NCBI GenBank assembly: GCA_030836935.1
Contig: JAUPMA010000203.1
Location: 1 to 11,655, forward strand
DNA: 11,655 nucleotides
Reading direction: 5' to 3'
Source: Pseudomonadota bacterium
GTDB taxonomy: Bacteria > Pseudomonadota > Gammaproteobacteria > SZUA-229
Part shown: piece by piece, positions 1 to 6,747 of the stretch
Layout of the letters: every line of letters starts with the position of its first letter
Numbering within the stretch: position 1 is the first letter of the stretch
Made by a program: the position numbers and the translations under genes
Notes under the pieces: model-generated
The model's input: the letters and a program-made list of their open reading frames with translations, nothing else
Told to the model about the DNA's origin: nothing
The model's database searches: none

Positions 1-327
1 AACCAATACAGTTTCGACAATGCCATATTTTATGCGTTGCGCGTATACATCCACCTGTACGGTAACGGATGTTCGTCCTTCCTCGACAACGTCCGCATAA
101 AAACTGACCAGGTCGCCAACATAAACCGGTTTTTTGAATTCAAATGCCTGCACGGCCCGGGTAACAATACGGCCGCGTGCGCGCAATTCAGCCGGAATGC
201 TGCCGGCAATATCAACATACGACATGACCCAGCCGCCAAAAATACTGCCGCCGGTATTCACATCTTTGGGCATGGCGGGAATCCGCAAAACAGGAATACG
301 ATCCGTGGGAAGTTGATCCTGCATCAT
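1..327 (-). CDS. YciA-type acyl-CoA thioesterase (hotdog fold), 3' end cut by window edge
   Basis: Translating the minus strand from ATG 327 gives 109 residues in frame to the window edge, so the C-terminus is missing; E. coli YciA has about 132 residues. The family hydrolyses acyl-CoA to free acid and CoA in the cytoplasm. Seen: the N-terminal signature NTGGSIFGGWVMSYVDIAG at residues 24-42, with the presumed catalytic Asp39, followed by the conserved KPVYVGDLVSFYADV stretch (66-80), as in YciA hotdog thioesterases. The start is supported by AAGGA about 8 bases upstream. The ATG also overlaps the stop of the upstream acyl-CoA synthetase as ATGA (324-327), which suggests translational coupling. 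Substrate preference cannot be read from the sequence. Family assignment is secure; I give no symbol because several paralogous hotdog thioesterases exist. Confidence 0.9.
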   Translation of the reverse strand, partial: MMQDQLPTDRIPVLRIPAMPKDVNTGGSIFGGWVMSYVDIAGSIPAELRARGRIVTRAVQAFEFKKPVYVGDLVSFYADVVEEGRTSVTVQVDVYAQRIKYGIVETVLV

Positions 328-2138
328 CGGCAGTGTCCTTCATACATGCAATCAATATCGGCACGAAATCTTTCCATGACTTTGGCACGTTTGGTTTTCA
401 TGGTGGGCGTAATCAACCCATTGTCCACTGTCCAGGGTTCGAGCGTGGTGGTAACACGCCGGATTTGCGCATAACCGGGAAAGGCATGCAGTTGCGATGA
501 AATATTGCGCAGCACTATGTCTGCAACCTGTTTGTTTTTCAGGCTGGTGATAGCGGATGAAATATTGAGTGATTTCGCCAGTGCTTCCCAGGCATCCGGG
601 TTCAGCACAACAATGGCGGTTAAATAAGGCATGGCCTCACCCAGCACCATCACCTGATCAATTAATGGATCCAGTGCAATAGCCAGTTCCATATCGCTGG
701 GCGGAATTTTTTCGCCGTTGGCCAGCACAAGAATATCTTTCAGTCGTCCGGTAATATAAAAATGGCCGCGCTGATCCATGCGTGCCTTGTCACCAGTTTT
801 GAGCCAGCCATCGGCGGTAAAACTGTCGCGTGTTGCCTGCTCGTTTTTCCAGTACCCAAGCATCAATGCCTCGCTGAAACTTTGCAGCTCATCCTGTTCG
901 CCAATACGCACCTGCACGCCCGGCAAGGCCGTGCCAATACTGTCCGGAATATTGTCGCTGACACGATTGACTGAAATAACCGGGCTGGATTCTGTCAGTC
1001 CATAACCCTGCACCAGAGGCAGGCCAAGCCCAATGAATAATTTTGCAACCTGTTCCGACAAGGGCGCGCCGCCGCAAATGGCCAGTTGCAGACGGCCACC
1101 CAATTTTGCAAGTACCTTGCCGGCCACCAGTTTGTTAAGCAGTGGCCAGAAAAATAATTTCGGATGCCAGGCGCGCCGCCCCTGTTCAAATTCGAATTTG
1201 CGCCAGCCGACATTCACGGCGGCCCTGAACAGGGCGCGAGCAAGCGGTGACTTTTCCCTCAATCCATCCTGGATCTTGCAATAGACACGTTCATAAATCC
1301 GCGGTACAGAAATCAGCACCGTAGGACGCACACTCATCAGGTCTTCGCCCAGTTGCGGAATCGATCGCGCATACGCAGTTTCGGCGCCAATAAGCATGGC
1401 AAGATAATAACCGGCCGTGCGTTCCAGCATGTGCGATAACGGAAGAAATGATAAAAACACTTCCTCATTGGGCCAGTGATGGCATTGCGATGCTGCAACG
1501 ACATTACTGAGAATATTTTTATGCGACAGCATTACACCTTTTGAACGGCCGGTTGTGCCCGATGTATAAACAATGCTGGCCAGCTGTTCGGGTTGCGCAT
1601 CGCGTGACTGCAATTCGACCTGCAAAACGGACAGCCAGTTTTCGCGCGAAGTGACACGCGGATTGTGGCCGGTCTGGCCGGAAAAATTTCCGGAAACCTG
1701 CAAACAGACAACACGCTGAATGGCTGACAGATCTGTTTCTGTTGCGGCGATTTGCTGCCAGATTTCCGCATCCTGCAGCAACAGGAACCGGGCATCGGCA
1801 TGATTGAGTATGTAAGCCGTGTTGTCGGCGCGATCTTCACAATATAACGGAACAGTCACCAGTCCCATGCCCAGCGCCGCCTGATCGAATACCACCCAGT
1901 CGCGACAGTTGCGCAACATGATGGCAACACGATCACCCGGTTGCAGATTTTCCCTGACAAAACCGGCCTGCCAGCGCGCTATTTCAGCAGCCATTTGTTG
2001 CCAGCTGAATGACTGCCATGCCTGGCTGGCTTCATCATATTGCCGATAGGCTGGCTGATCCGGCGTTAATCGCAAACGCTCACGAAATAATCCGGAGAGT
2101 GTACTGATGTTTCGGGTATTGATCGCGTTCCTGGTCAT
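324..2138 (-). CDS. Long-chain acyl-CoA synthetase (AMP-forming fatty acid-CoA ligase)
   Basis: This 604-residue protein belongs to the adenylate-forming (ANL) superfamily, which activates a fatty acid with ATP to acyl-AMP and transfers it to CoA. Seen: the P-loop YTSGTTGRSKGVMLSH at 191-206, the LPLSHMLER motif near 232-240, GGAP at 356-359, the adenine-site motif QGYGLTESSP at 377-386, and the ribose-binding block GWLKTGDKARM (444-454) followed by GRLKDILVLANGEKIPP (464-480). A C-terminal TPTMKTKR (577-584) carries candidate catalytic lysines. Length and the FAA1/LACS-like LANGEKIPP block favour a long-chain synthetase over acetyl-CoA or aryl ligases. AAGGA lies about 9 bases before the start. 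The gene follows the thioredoxin-like gene by 44 bp and ends in an ATGA overlap with the thioesterase gene. Oddity: the usual V-R/K-G-P block before LMLGYW reads SFSEA (419-423). Not called fadD, since orthology to that gene is uncertain. Confidence 0.93.
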   Translation of the reverse strand: MTRNAINTRNISTLSGLFRERLRLTPDQPAYRQYDEASQAWQSFSWQQMAAEIARWQAGFVRENLQPGDRVAIMLRNCRDWVVFDQAALGMGLVTVPLYCEDRADNTAYILNHADARFLLLQDAEIWQQIAATETDLSAIQRVVCLQVSGNFSGQTGHNPRVTSRENWLSVLQVELQSRDAQPEQLASIVYTSGTTGRSKGVMLSHKNILSNVVAASQCHHWPNEEVFLSFLPLSHMLERTAGYYLAMLIGAETAYARSIPQLGEDLMSVRPTVLISVPRIYERVYCKIQDGLREKSPLARALFRAAVNVGWRKFEFEQGRRAWHPKLFFWPLLNKLVAGKVLAKLGGRLQLAICGGAPLSEQVAKLFIGLGLPLVQGYGLTESSPVISVNRVSDNIPDSIGTALPGVQVRIGEQDELQSFSEALMLGYWKNEQATRDSFTADGWLKTGDKARMDQRGHFYITGRLKDILVLANGEKIPPSDMELAIALDPLIDQVMVLGEAMPYLTAIVVLNPDAWEALAKSLNISSAITSLKNKQVADIVLRNISSQLHAFPGYAQIRRVTTTLEPWTVDNGLITPTMKTKRAKVMERFRADIDCMYEGHCR

Positions 2139-2182
2139 GATGCCGGTTCCTTTTGCTGAAGATGCTGAAGTATGGTCTGGTT

Positions 2183-2722
2183 TCAGTTATTTTTCACCCA
2201 CCACAAACGCCAGCGAAAACCGGCTTGTGTGGTGTAACCCTGCTCAACAAACTGTACAACACCCTGGCCATCCATGACAAAGCTGCTGGGCACACTGTTT
2301 ACACCATATAGTGCGGCGATGCGGCCATCCTGATCGACAATAACAGGAAAATGCAGATTCTCCCTTTGCAGGATTTGCATCACTTCGGCTTCGTTACCCG
2401 ACCAGGATGCAATTGTCAGTACCTGAAAATCATTATCTGCACCTGATTTTACCAGAGCAGAAATAACATCCTGTTCAAGTTTGCATACCGGACACCAGCT
2501 TGCCCAGAAATAAAGCAACAACGGTTTGCCGCGATAGTCCTGCAATGCGGCCGGTGTTTTATCCGGTAAAAGCAGACCGCTGAAGACAGGCGCATTTCCC
2601 CGCGTTGCATGGCGTGTCTGCCAGGCGCTGATAGCAAAAAGAATTACCGCAAACAGTACAAGTTGCAGCAGTATGCTGAACCAGCGAACCCTGGACAAAT
2701 AGCGTTTTATTTTATCCGGCAT
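2183..2722 (-). CDS. Membrane-anchored thioredoxin-like protein (ScsD/TlpA/DsbE type)
   Basis: This 179-residue protein has a basic N-terminus, then one hydrophobic segment at about residues 14-33, which I read as an uncleaved signal anchor placing the rest in the periplasm. The soluble domain is thioredoxin-like: the redox motif WCPVC (76-80, cysteines 77 and 80) follows YFWAS, and the loop cis-proline is P145 in GVNSVPSSF. The WCPVC motif, the TIASWSG stretch and the C-terminal QGYTTQAGFRWRLWW closely resemble the ScsD/MtbDsbE-like protein disulfide oxidoreductases. ScsD is known from copper-stress thiol systems, but no scsA/B/C neighbours are visible here. It starts 5 bp after the cmoB stop with no clear Shine-Dalgarno, so it is probably co-transcribed and coupled to cmoB. 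Family is secure; the partner protein (DsbD/ScsB-like reductant or substrate) is unknown. Confidence 0.88.
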   Translation of the reverse strand: MPDKIKRYLSRVRWFSILLQLVLFAVILFAISAWQTRHATRGNAPVFSGLLLPDKTPAALQDYRGKPLLLYFWASWCPVCKLEQDVISALVKSGADNDFQVLTIASWSGNEAEVMQILQRENLHFPVIVDQDGRIAALYGVNSVPSSFVMDGQGVVQFVEQGYTTQAGFRWRLWWVKNN

Positions 2723-2727
2723 GTGAA

Positions 2728-3699
2728 TCAGGTTGCTGTTGCAATCAGCAGCGCGCGTCTGGGTGCCGGATAACCTTCGACAGTTAGTGCCGGATTACCG
2801 GCATCCAGAAAATCGCTGAGTGATTCATATTGCATCCATTCCGTGCGCCGTTGCTCGTCTGTCGTAGTCACGCTTTCGCCTGCAATTTTCACATCAATAA
2901 ATCCGCTGCGTTGCAGCCATAAGCTGGCAGCACTGGCGCTGGGAATAAACCAGACATTGCGCATTTTTGCATAACGGTTTCGCGGCATGAACACGGCCTG
3001 TTCATCTCCTTCAATGACCAGTGTTTCCAGAACCAGCTCACCTCCCGGTTTCAGGCAATCCCGGCATTGCAGCAAATGGTCGATGGGCGAACGGCGGTGA
3101 TACAGCACACCCATGGAAAAAACACTGTCAAATGCCCGTAATTTTTCCGGAACTGATTCAATGCCCAGCGGCAAAACATGCAATGCATGATTGCCGGCAA
3201 AATGTTTGATGGCCTGAAACTGCATGATGAACAAGGGTGATGGATCAATGCCGATTACCAGTCTGGCGCCGGCGCCAATCATGCGCCAGCCGTGATAGCC
3301 GCTGCCACAGCCAATATCCAGAACAATTCTGTTATGCAAGGGTGAGACATGATTTCTCAACCGGTCCCATTTAAGATCGGAACGCCACTCGGTATCAATA
3401 TGCACGCCATGAATGCTGTAAGGACCCTTGCGCCACGGTTTCAGCTGCTGCAATTGTTCACGGATTTTCGCTTGAATGCTTGCGGCAACAGGCGGCTGAC
3501 TTGAAATGGCAATATTTGCTGAATTGAGATCGACATGATCCGCTGTGATTTCCGGCAGATTTTTTAACGCTGTTTGCCAGCGCAATAAATCGCCAAAGCG
3601 CTCACCGCTTAATCCCTTTTCGATTTGCGGCGGCAGGATATCTGCCCATTGTGACATGCCAGCTTCCCGCAGTGAGGTCAGCAGATTATCGATATTCAT
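2728..3699 (-). CDS. cmoB: tRNA U34 carboxymethyltransferase CmoB
   Basis: CmoB transfers the carboxymethyl group of carboxy-SAM to 5-hydroxyuridine at tRNA wobble position 34, giving cmo5U. This widens decoding by tRNAs for four-codon boxes. From ATG 3699 the protein has 323 residues, the length of E. coli CmoB as I recall it, and matches it along its length. Seen: PWRKGP (88-93), GVHIDTEWRSD (98-108), the SAM-fold glycine loop LDIGCGSGYHGWRMIGAGA (127-145), FSMGVLYHRRSP (194-205), RRTEWM (284-289) and VEGYPAPRRA (307-316). The frame stays open 11 codons further upstream, to 3732, but that start would lie inside cmoA and has no counterpart in CmoB. The 3699 start overlaps the cmoA stop as ATGA (3696-3699), so translation is probably coupled. 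No strong Shine-Dalgarno is visible. Confidence 0.97.
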   Translation of the reverse strand: MNIDNLLTSLREAGMSQWADILPPQIEKGLSGERFGDLLRWQTALKNLPEITADHVDLNSANIAISSQPPVAASIQAKIREQLQQLKPWRKGPYSIHGVHIDTEWRSDLKWDRLRNHVSPLHNRIVLDIGCGSGYHGWRMIGAGARLVIGIDPSPLFIMQFQAIKHFAGNHALHVLPLGIESVPEKLRAFDSVFSMGVLYHRRSPIDHLLQCRDCLKPGGELVLETLVIEGDEQAVFMPRNRYAKMRNVWFIPSASAASLWLQRSGFIDVKIAGESVTTTDEQRRTEWMQYESLSDFLDAGNPALTVEGYPAPRRALLIATAT

Positions 3700-4430
3700 T
3701 TGACAGCCAGTAACGAGCTGAAATTGAAGCACTGAAACCAGGGAAGGATATTTCTGAACCCGGCCTGCTGCAAACGCAGCTGATGTTGTTCAAGCGTATC
3801 GGCAATCAGCACATTTTCCAGCGCACTGCGTTTCTGGCTGATTTCAAGTTCGCTATAGCCATTCAATTTCTTGAAGGTGTGATGCAGCTGTGTCAGTCGG
3901 GTTTGCTGTGGTTCGGCAAACAATAATTTTTCCGAAAGCACCAGCACGCCACCCGGATTGAGACCGGCATATATTTTTTGCAGCAACTCAAGACGCTTGC
4001 CGGGTGAAATGAATTGCAGTGTAAAGTTCATGACCACCATGGATGCATTGCTGATGTCCAGTTGGCAAATATCCGCACAATGCAGCTCAACCGGCACGCG
4101 GCTTTTGTCCTGATCAATATATTGTTTGCACTGCGCAATCATGGCGGGCGAATTATCAACCGCCACAATGCCGGTATTGGTTTGCGTAATGCTGTGCCGC
4201 AACACGAGGGTGGCCGCACCAAGCGAGCAACCAAGGTCATAACAGCGGCTATTGTCCCTGACATATTCCTGGACAAGTACCGGCAGCATCGAAACCAGCG
4301 TGGCGTAACCGGGAACCGAACGGCTGATCATGTCGCGAAAAACACGCACGACATTCTGGTCAAATACGAAACCGGTAATGGCTTCAAGCGGTTGTGAATA
4401 GATTTGATCAGAAGACTGGGTCATGGGCAT
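3696..4430 (-). CDS. cmoA: Carboxy-S-adenosyl-L-methionine synthase CmoA
   Basis: CmoA converts SAM and prephenate to carboxy-SAM, the donor used by CmoB encoded directly downstream. The 244 residues match the E. coli protein throughout (about 247 there). Seen: SRSVPGY (36-42), the SAM-binding loop YDLGCSLGAAT (64-74), the acidic strand-2 end AVDNSPAMI (90-98), MVVMNFTLQF (131-140), GLNPGGVLVLSEK (156-168), YSELEISQKRSALENVL (192-208) and a C-terminal WFQCFNFSSLLAVK. Two in-frame ATGs, 4430 and 4424, are both plausible; neither has a convincing ribosome binding site, and I keep the longer form. It is the first gene of the minus-strand run ending at the left edge. The divergent 205-bp region upstream should hold its promoter; the A/T-rich stretch at 4452-4467 is the likeliest -10 area, but no good -35 pairs with it. 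Confidence 0.97.
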   Translation of the reverse strand: MPMTQSSDQIYSQPLEAITGFVFDQNVVRVFRDMISRSVPGYATLVSMLPVLVQEYVRDNSRCYDLGCSLGAATLVLRHSITQTNTGIVAVDNSPAMIAQCKQYIDQDKSRVPVELHCADICQLDISNASMVVMNFTLQFISPGKRLELLQKIYAGLNPGGVLVLSEKLLFAEPQQTRLTQLHHTFKKLNGYSELEISQKRSALENVLIADTLEQHQLRLQQAGFRNILPWFQCFNFSSLLAVK

Positions 4431-4635
4431 GGTTTGTAATCAGAAAAGGCAATCATATATTATCAACCGGCGTTTGGGGGACGGCATCAATACAGAGGGC
4501 ACGGGCACTCGCGAGACAGCGCATGATAACGATGACGGGCTGGCTTCATCGGTATATCATGTGCGCCTGCCCGGGAAAATTCGGGGAATCCGTAAAAAAG
4601 TCCCGATGCTTTCATAACAAATCAAGGAACAGGAA
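4431..4635. promoter_or_regulatory. Divergent intergenic region between cmoA and the SRPBCC gene
   Basis: This 205-bp region must carry the promoters for the leftward cmoA run and the rightward SRPBCC gene. On the minus strand an A/T-rich TGATAATATATGAT lies at 4452-4465, about 25-35 bases before cmoA, and could hold a -10 element; the nearest TTGATG is spaced too far for a standard -35. On the plus strand nothing near 4600 resembles a strong promoter. A plus-strand frame runs through the region, but its composition and lack of family resemblance argue against a gene. No operator-like long palindrome or riboswitch was recognised. Confidence 0.35.
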
Positions 4636-5244
4636 ATGAAAAGAACACTGATCGTTTTCGGATTGCTCTGTATGTTTTTTGTTGTGCTTCTTGGTTATGG
4701 CTACAGCCTGCCTGTCGAACACCAGATCACCATGCAACGCCATTATGCCGGCAAGACGCCTGATGATCTCTGGCGGCTGCTGGTGGATTACCGCAAATAT
4801 TCACAGTGGCGGGAAAACGTGTATGAGATTACCGACATGCCCTCAAAGGGCGGATACGATGCATGGAAGGAAGTGGATGCCGATGGCCACAGCGTGCCCT
4901 ATGAAATTACCGGCCATTCTCCCGGCACACAGCTCATTATTGAAATAACCGACACCACCTTGCCTTATGGCGTCAGCTGGACATTTGATCTGGTTCCGGA
5001 AAAAAAGGGCACCACGGTCAAAATTACAGAAAATGGAAAAATCGGAAACTTGCTGCTGCGTGTAATCGCCCATTTTGTTACCGGTTACACCAGCGACATG
5101 AATGCCTGGCTGAATTCCATTGACAACAAGTTTGCCCTGGATGCGCGGCTTGCCAGATCACAGTCTGTCGCACCTGAAACAATTACTGCAACCGCCCCCA
5201 CCGAACCGGAACCCGCAACAGCAAAGACCAAAAGCAGAAAGTAA
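4636..5244 (+). CDS. SRPBCC-superfamily (START-like) protein with N-terminal membrane/signal segment
   Basis: This 202-residue protein begins MKR followed by a hydrophobic stretch (about 4-24), either a signal peptide or a membrane anchor. Residues about 30-165 resemble an SRPBCC/polyketide-cyclase-like ligand-binding fold: a strand start, then the helix-entry stretch TPDDLWRLLVDYRKYSQW (41-58), the common position of a D-x-x-x-x-x-W motif, a strand with GTQLIIEITDTTLPYG (97-112), the WTFDLVPEKKGTTVKITENG strand pair (115-134), and a C-terminal long helix. The last 30 or so residues are rich in Ala, Pro, Thr and Glu and end in a basic tail, so they are probably disordered. AAGGAACAGGAA directly precedes the ATG. 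The fold family is a good guess; the ligand and function are unknown. It is transcribed alone and converges on pyruvate kinase with a 31-bp gap that shows no clear terminator hairpin. Confidence 0.75.
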   Translation: MKRTLIVFGLLCMFFVVLLGYGYSLPVEHQITMQRHYAGKTPDDLWRLLVDYRKYSQWRENVYEITDMPSKGGYDAWKEVDADGHSVPYEITGHSPGTQLIIEITDTTLPYGVSWTFDLVPEKKGTTVKITENGKIGNLLLRVIAHFVTGYTSDMNAWLNSIDNKFALDARLARSQSVAPETITATAPTEPEPATAKTKSRK

Positions 5245-5275
5245 AACGGGAGGGCTTTAGCAGAATTTTTTCGTA

Positions 5276-6733
5276 TCACAGCCGCATGATTTTCATTACC
5301 GGCTCATTCAGGGCCGGGTCATCATTAAATCCAGATACCAGCAATACCGTATTGCCTGTCCGCTTGAGCTGGCAACGACTGGAAATATCCTTGCACAATT
5401 TTTTCCAGTCATGCGTAACACGCTTTTCAATCCGGAATGGCAACACGCCCCAGTGCAATGCCAGGCGACGGCAAATAAATTCATCCGTGCAGACACCCAG
5501 CAAGGGCGCAACCGGTCTGTCGGCAGCCAGTATCACAGCCGTGGTGCCCGTGCGCGTCGGCACAACGATGCCTTGCAGTTTCAATTCGCGTGCCAGCGAG
5601 GTTGCGGCATGTGACACTGCCTTGCGCACACTGGACAGGGTTTCGCCCGCCATCCACAATGGTTCGATAAATTTTCCGCAATTCCATTGATACGATTCAA
5701 TTTCTCGCAACACGCTGTCCATGATCTGCACTGATTTGAGCGGATATTTGCCGCTGGCTGTTTCTGCCGACAACATAACCGCATCCGCACTGGCAAAGGC
5801 TGCGCCTGCCACATCGCCCACTTCGGCCCGGGTAGGGCGTGCATTGTGAATCATGGATTCCAACATTTGCGTGGCGACAATCACCGGACGTGACATCAGG
5901 CGCGCACGACTGATCAGGTCGCGCTGTATCAGCGGTACCTGTTGTGCCGGCAATTCAATGCCAAGATCACCGCGCGCAATCATGATGCCGTATGCCGACT
6001 TTAAAATGGAGTCGATATGATGGATAGCTTCGGGTTTTTCGATTTTGGCAATGATCGGAATATCCTTGCCAAGTTTTCTGAAAAATTGCTGCACGGTTTT
6101 TACATCCCTGTCACGGCGCACAAATGACATGGCAACAAAATCCGCATCCAGTTCTGCTGCCAGCTTTGCGTCATTTTTGTCCTTGGCCGTAAAACTGGAT
6201 GCAGTTACGCTGGTATCAGGCAGATTCATGCCCTTGTTATCGGAAAGCACTCCGCCATAAATAACGCGGCAAAATATATCCTTGTCCTTCACGGCTTCAA
6301 CATGCAGTTCAAGCTTGCCATCATCCAGCAATATTCGCTGACCGGGTCTGACATCTTTATGCAAGGCCGGATATTGCGAGGGAATGACACCGGATTCGCC
6401 GATAACGGCGCGACAGCTTACGCGAACCGATTCACCCTCAAGCAGCGAAATCTCGCCATTCCTGAATTTTCCAACACGGATCTTGGGGCCGCACAAATCC
6501 ATCAGGATGGCCACATGCCTGTCCAGTTGGCGGGAAATCGTGCGCACCCGCTGAAAATTGATGCGATGCAAATCATGGCTGCCGTGCGACATATTGAAAC
6601 GAAACACATCAACGCCGGCACTGACAAGTTGCCGGATCATGTGTTCATCGCAGGATGCCGGGCCAAGAGTTGCAATGATTTTTGTGCGTCGCCAGTGTGT
6701 GGCGGTATCCGGTTGCGTGATTTTGATTTTCAT
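5276..6733 (-). CDS. pyk: Pyruvate kinase
   Basis: It catalyses the last step of glycolysis, phosphoenolpyruvate plus ADP to pyruvate plus ATP, in the cytoplasm. The 485 residues cover the usual A/B/A/C domain order. Seen: RRTKIIATLGPAS (15-27), substrate-binding FRFNMSHGSH (44-53, Arg45), DLCGPKIRVGKF (79-90), B-domain ILLDDGKLEL (134-143), the catalytic KIEKPEAI (230-237; Lys230, metal-binding Glu232), MIARGDLGIELP (251-262; metal-binding Asp256) and ATQMLESM (287-294; Thr288). Glu94 in NGEISL appears to align with the muscle-enzyme residue linked to K+ dependence, which would predict a K+-dependent enzyme; that alignment was done by eye. The C-domain (about 360-485) carries PTRTGTTAVILAADRP. 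The ribosome binding site is weak. It starts 14 bp after the stop of the patatin-like gene on the same strand, so co-transcription is likely. Whether it is the PykA or PykF type is unresolved. Confidence 0.96.
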   Translation of the reverse strand: MKIKITQPDTATHWRRTKIIATLGPASCDEHMIRQLVSAGVDVFRFNMSHGSHDLHRINFQRVRTISRQLDRHVAILMDLCGPKIRVGKFRNGEISLLEGESVRVSCRAVIGESGVIPSQYPALHKDVRPGQRILLDDGKLELHVEAVKDKDIFCRVIYGGVLSDNKGMNLPDTSVTASSFTAKDKNDAKLAAELDADFVAMSFVRRDRDVKTVQQFFRKLGKDIPIIAKIEKPEAIHHIDSILKSAYGIMIARGDLGIELPAQQVPLIQRDLISRARLMSRPVIVATQMLESMIHNARPTRAEVGDVAGAAFASADAVMLSAETASGKYPLKSVQIMDSVLREIESYQWNCGKFIEPLWMAGETLSSVRKAVSHAATSLARELKLQGIVVPTRTGTTAVILAADRPVAPLLGVCTDEFICRRLALHWGVLPFRIEKRVTHDWKKLCKDISSRCQLKRTGNTVLLVSGFNDDPALNEPVMKIMRL

Positions 6734-6747
6734 AAATAAATCTTAAC

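Noticed and set aside
37..474. Plus-strand 145-codon frame
   Set aside because: It lies antisense to the thioesterase and synthetase genes, both of which have clear family motifs.
3697..3732. Longer cmoB start at 3732
   Set aside because: It adds 11 residues not found in CmoB and overlaps cmoA by 37 bp; the ATG at 3699 fits the family length and forms a standard ATGA overlap.
4585..4610. Hairpin TCGGGGA...TCCCGA upstream of the SRPBCC gene
   Set aside because: The stem is short and needs a bulge across a 13-nt loop; it is not distinguishable from chance.
4394..4639. Plus-strand 81-codon frame before the SRPBCC gene
   Set aside because: It starts inside cmoA on the other strand, runs through the promoter region, shows no family resemblance and lacks a ribosome binding site.
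5245..5275. Bidirectional terminator between the SRPBCC gene and pyruvate kinase
   Set aside because: A T-rich stretch is present, but no convincing hairpin precedes it on either strand.
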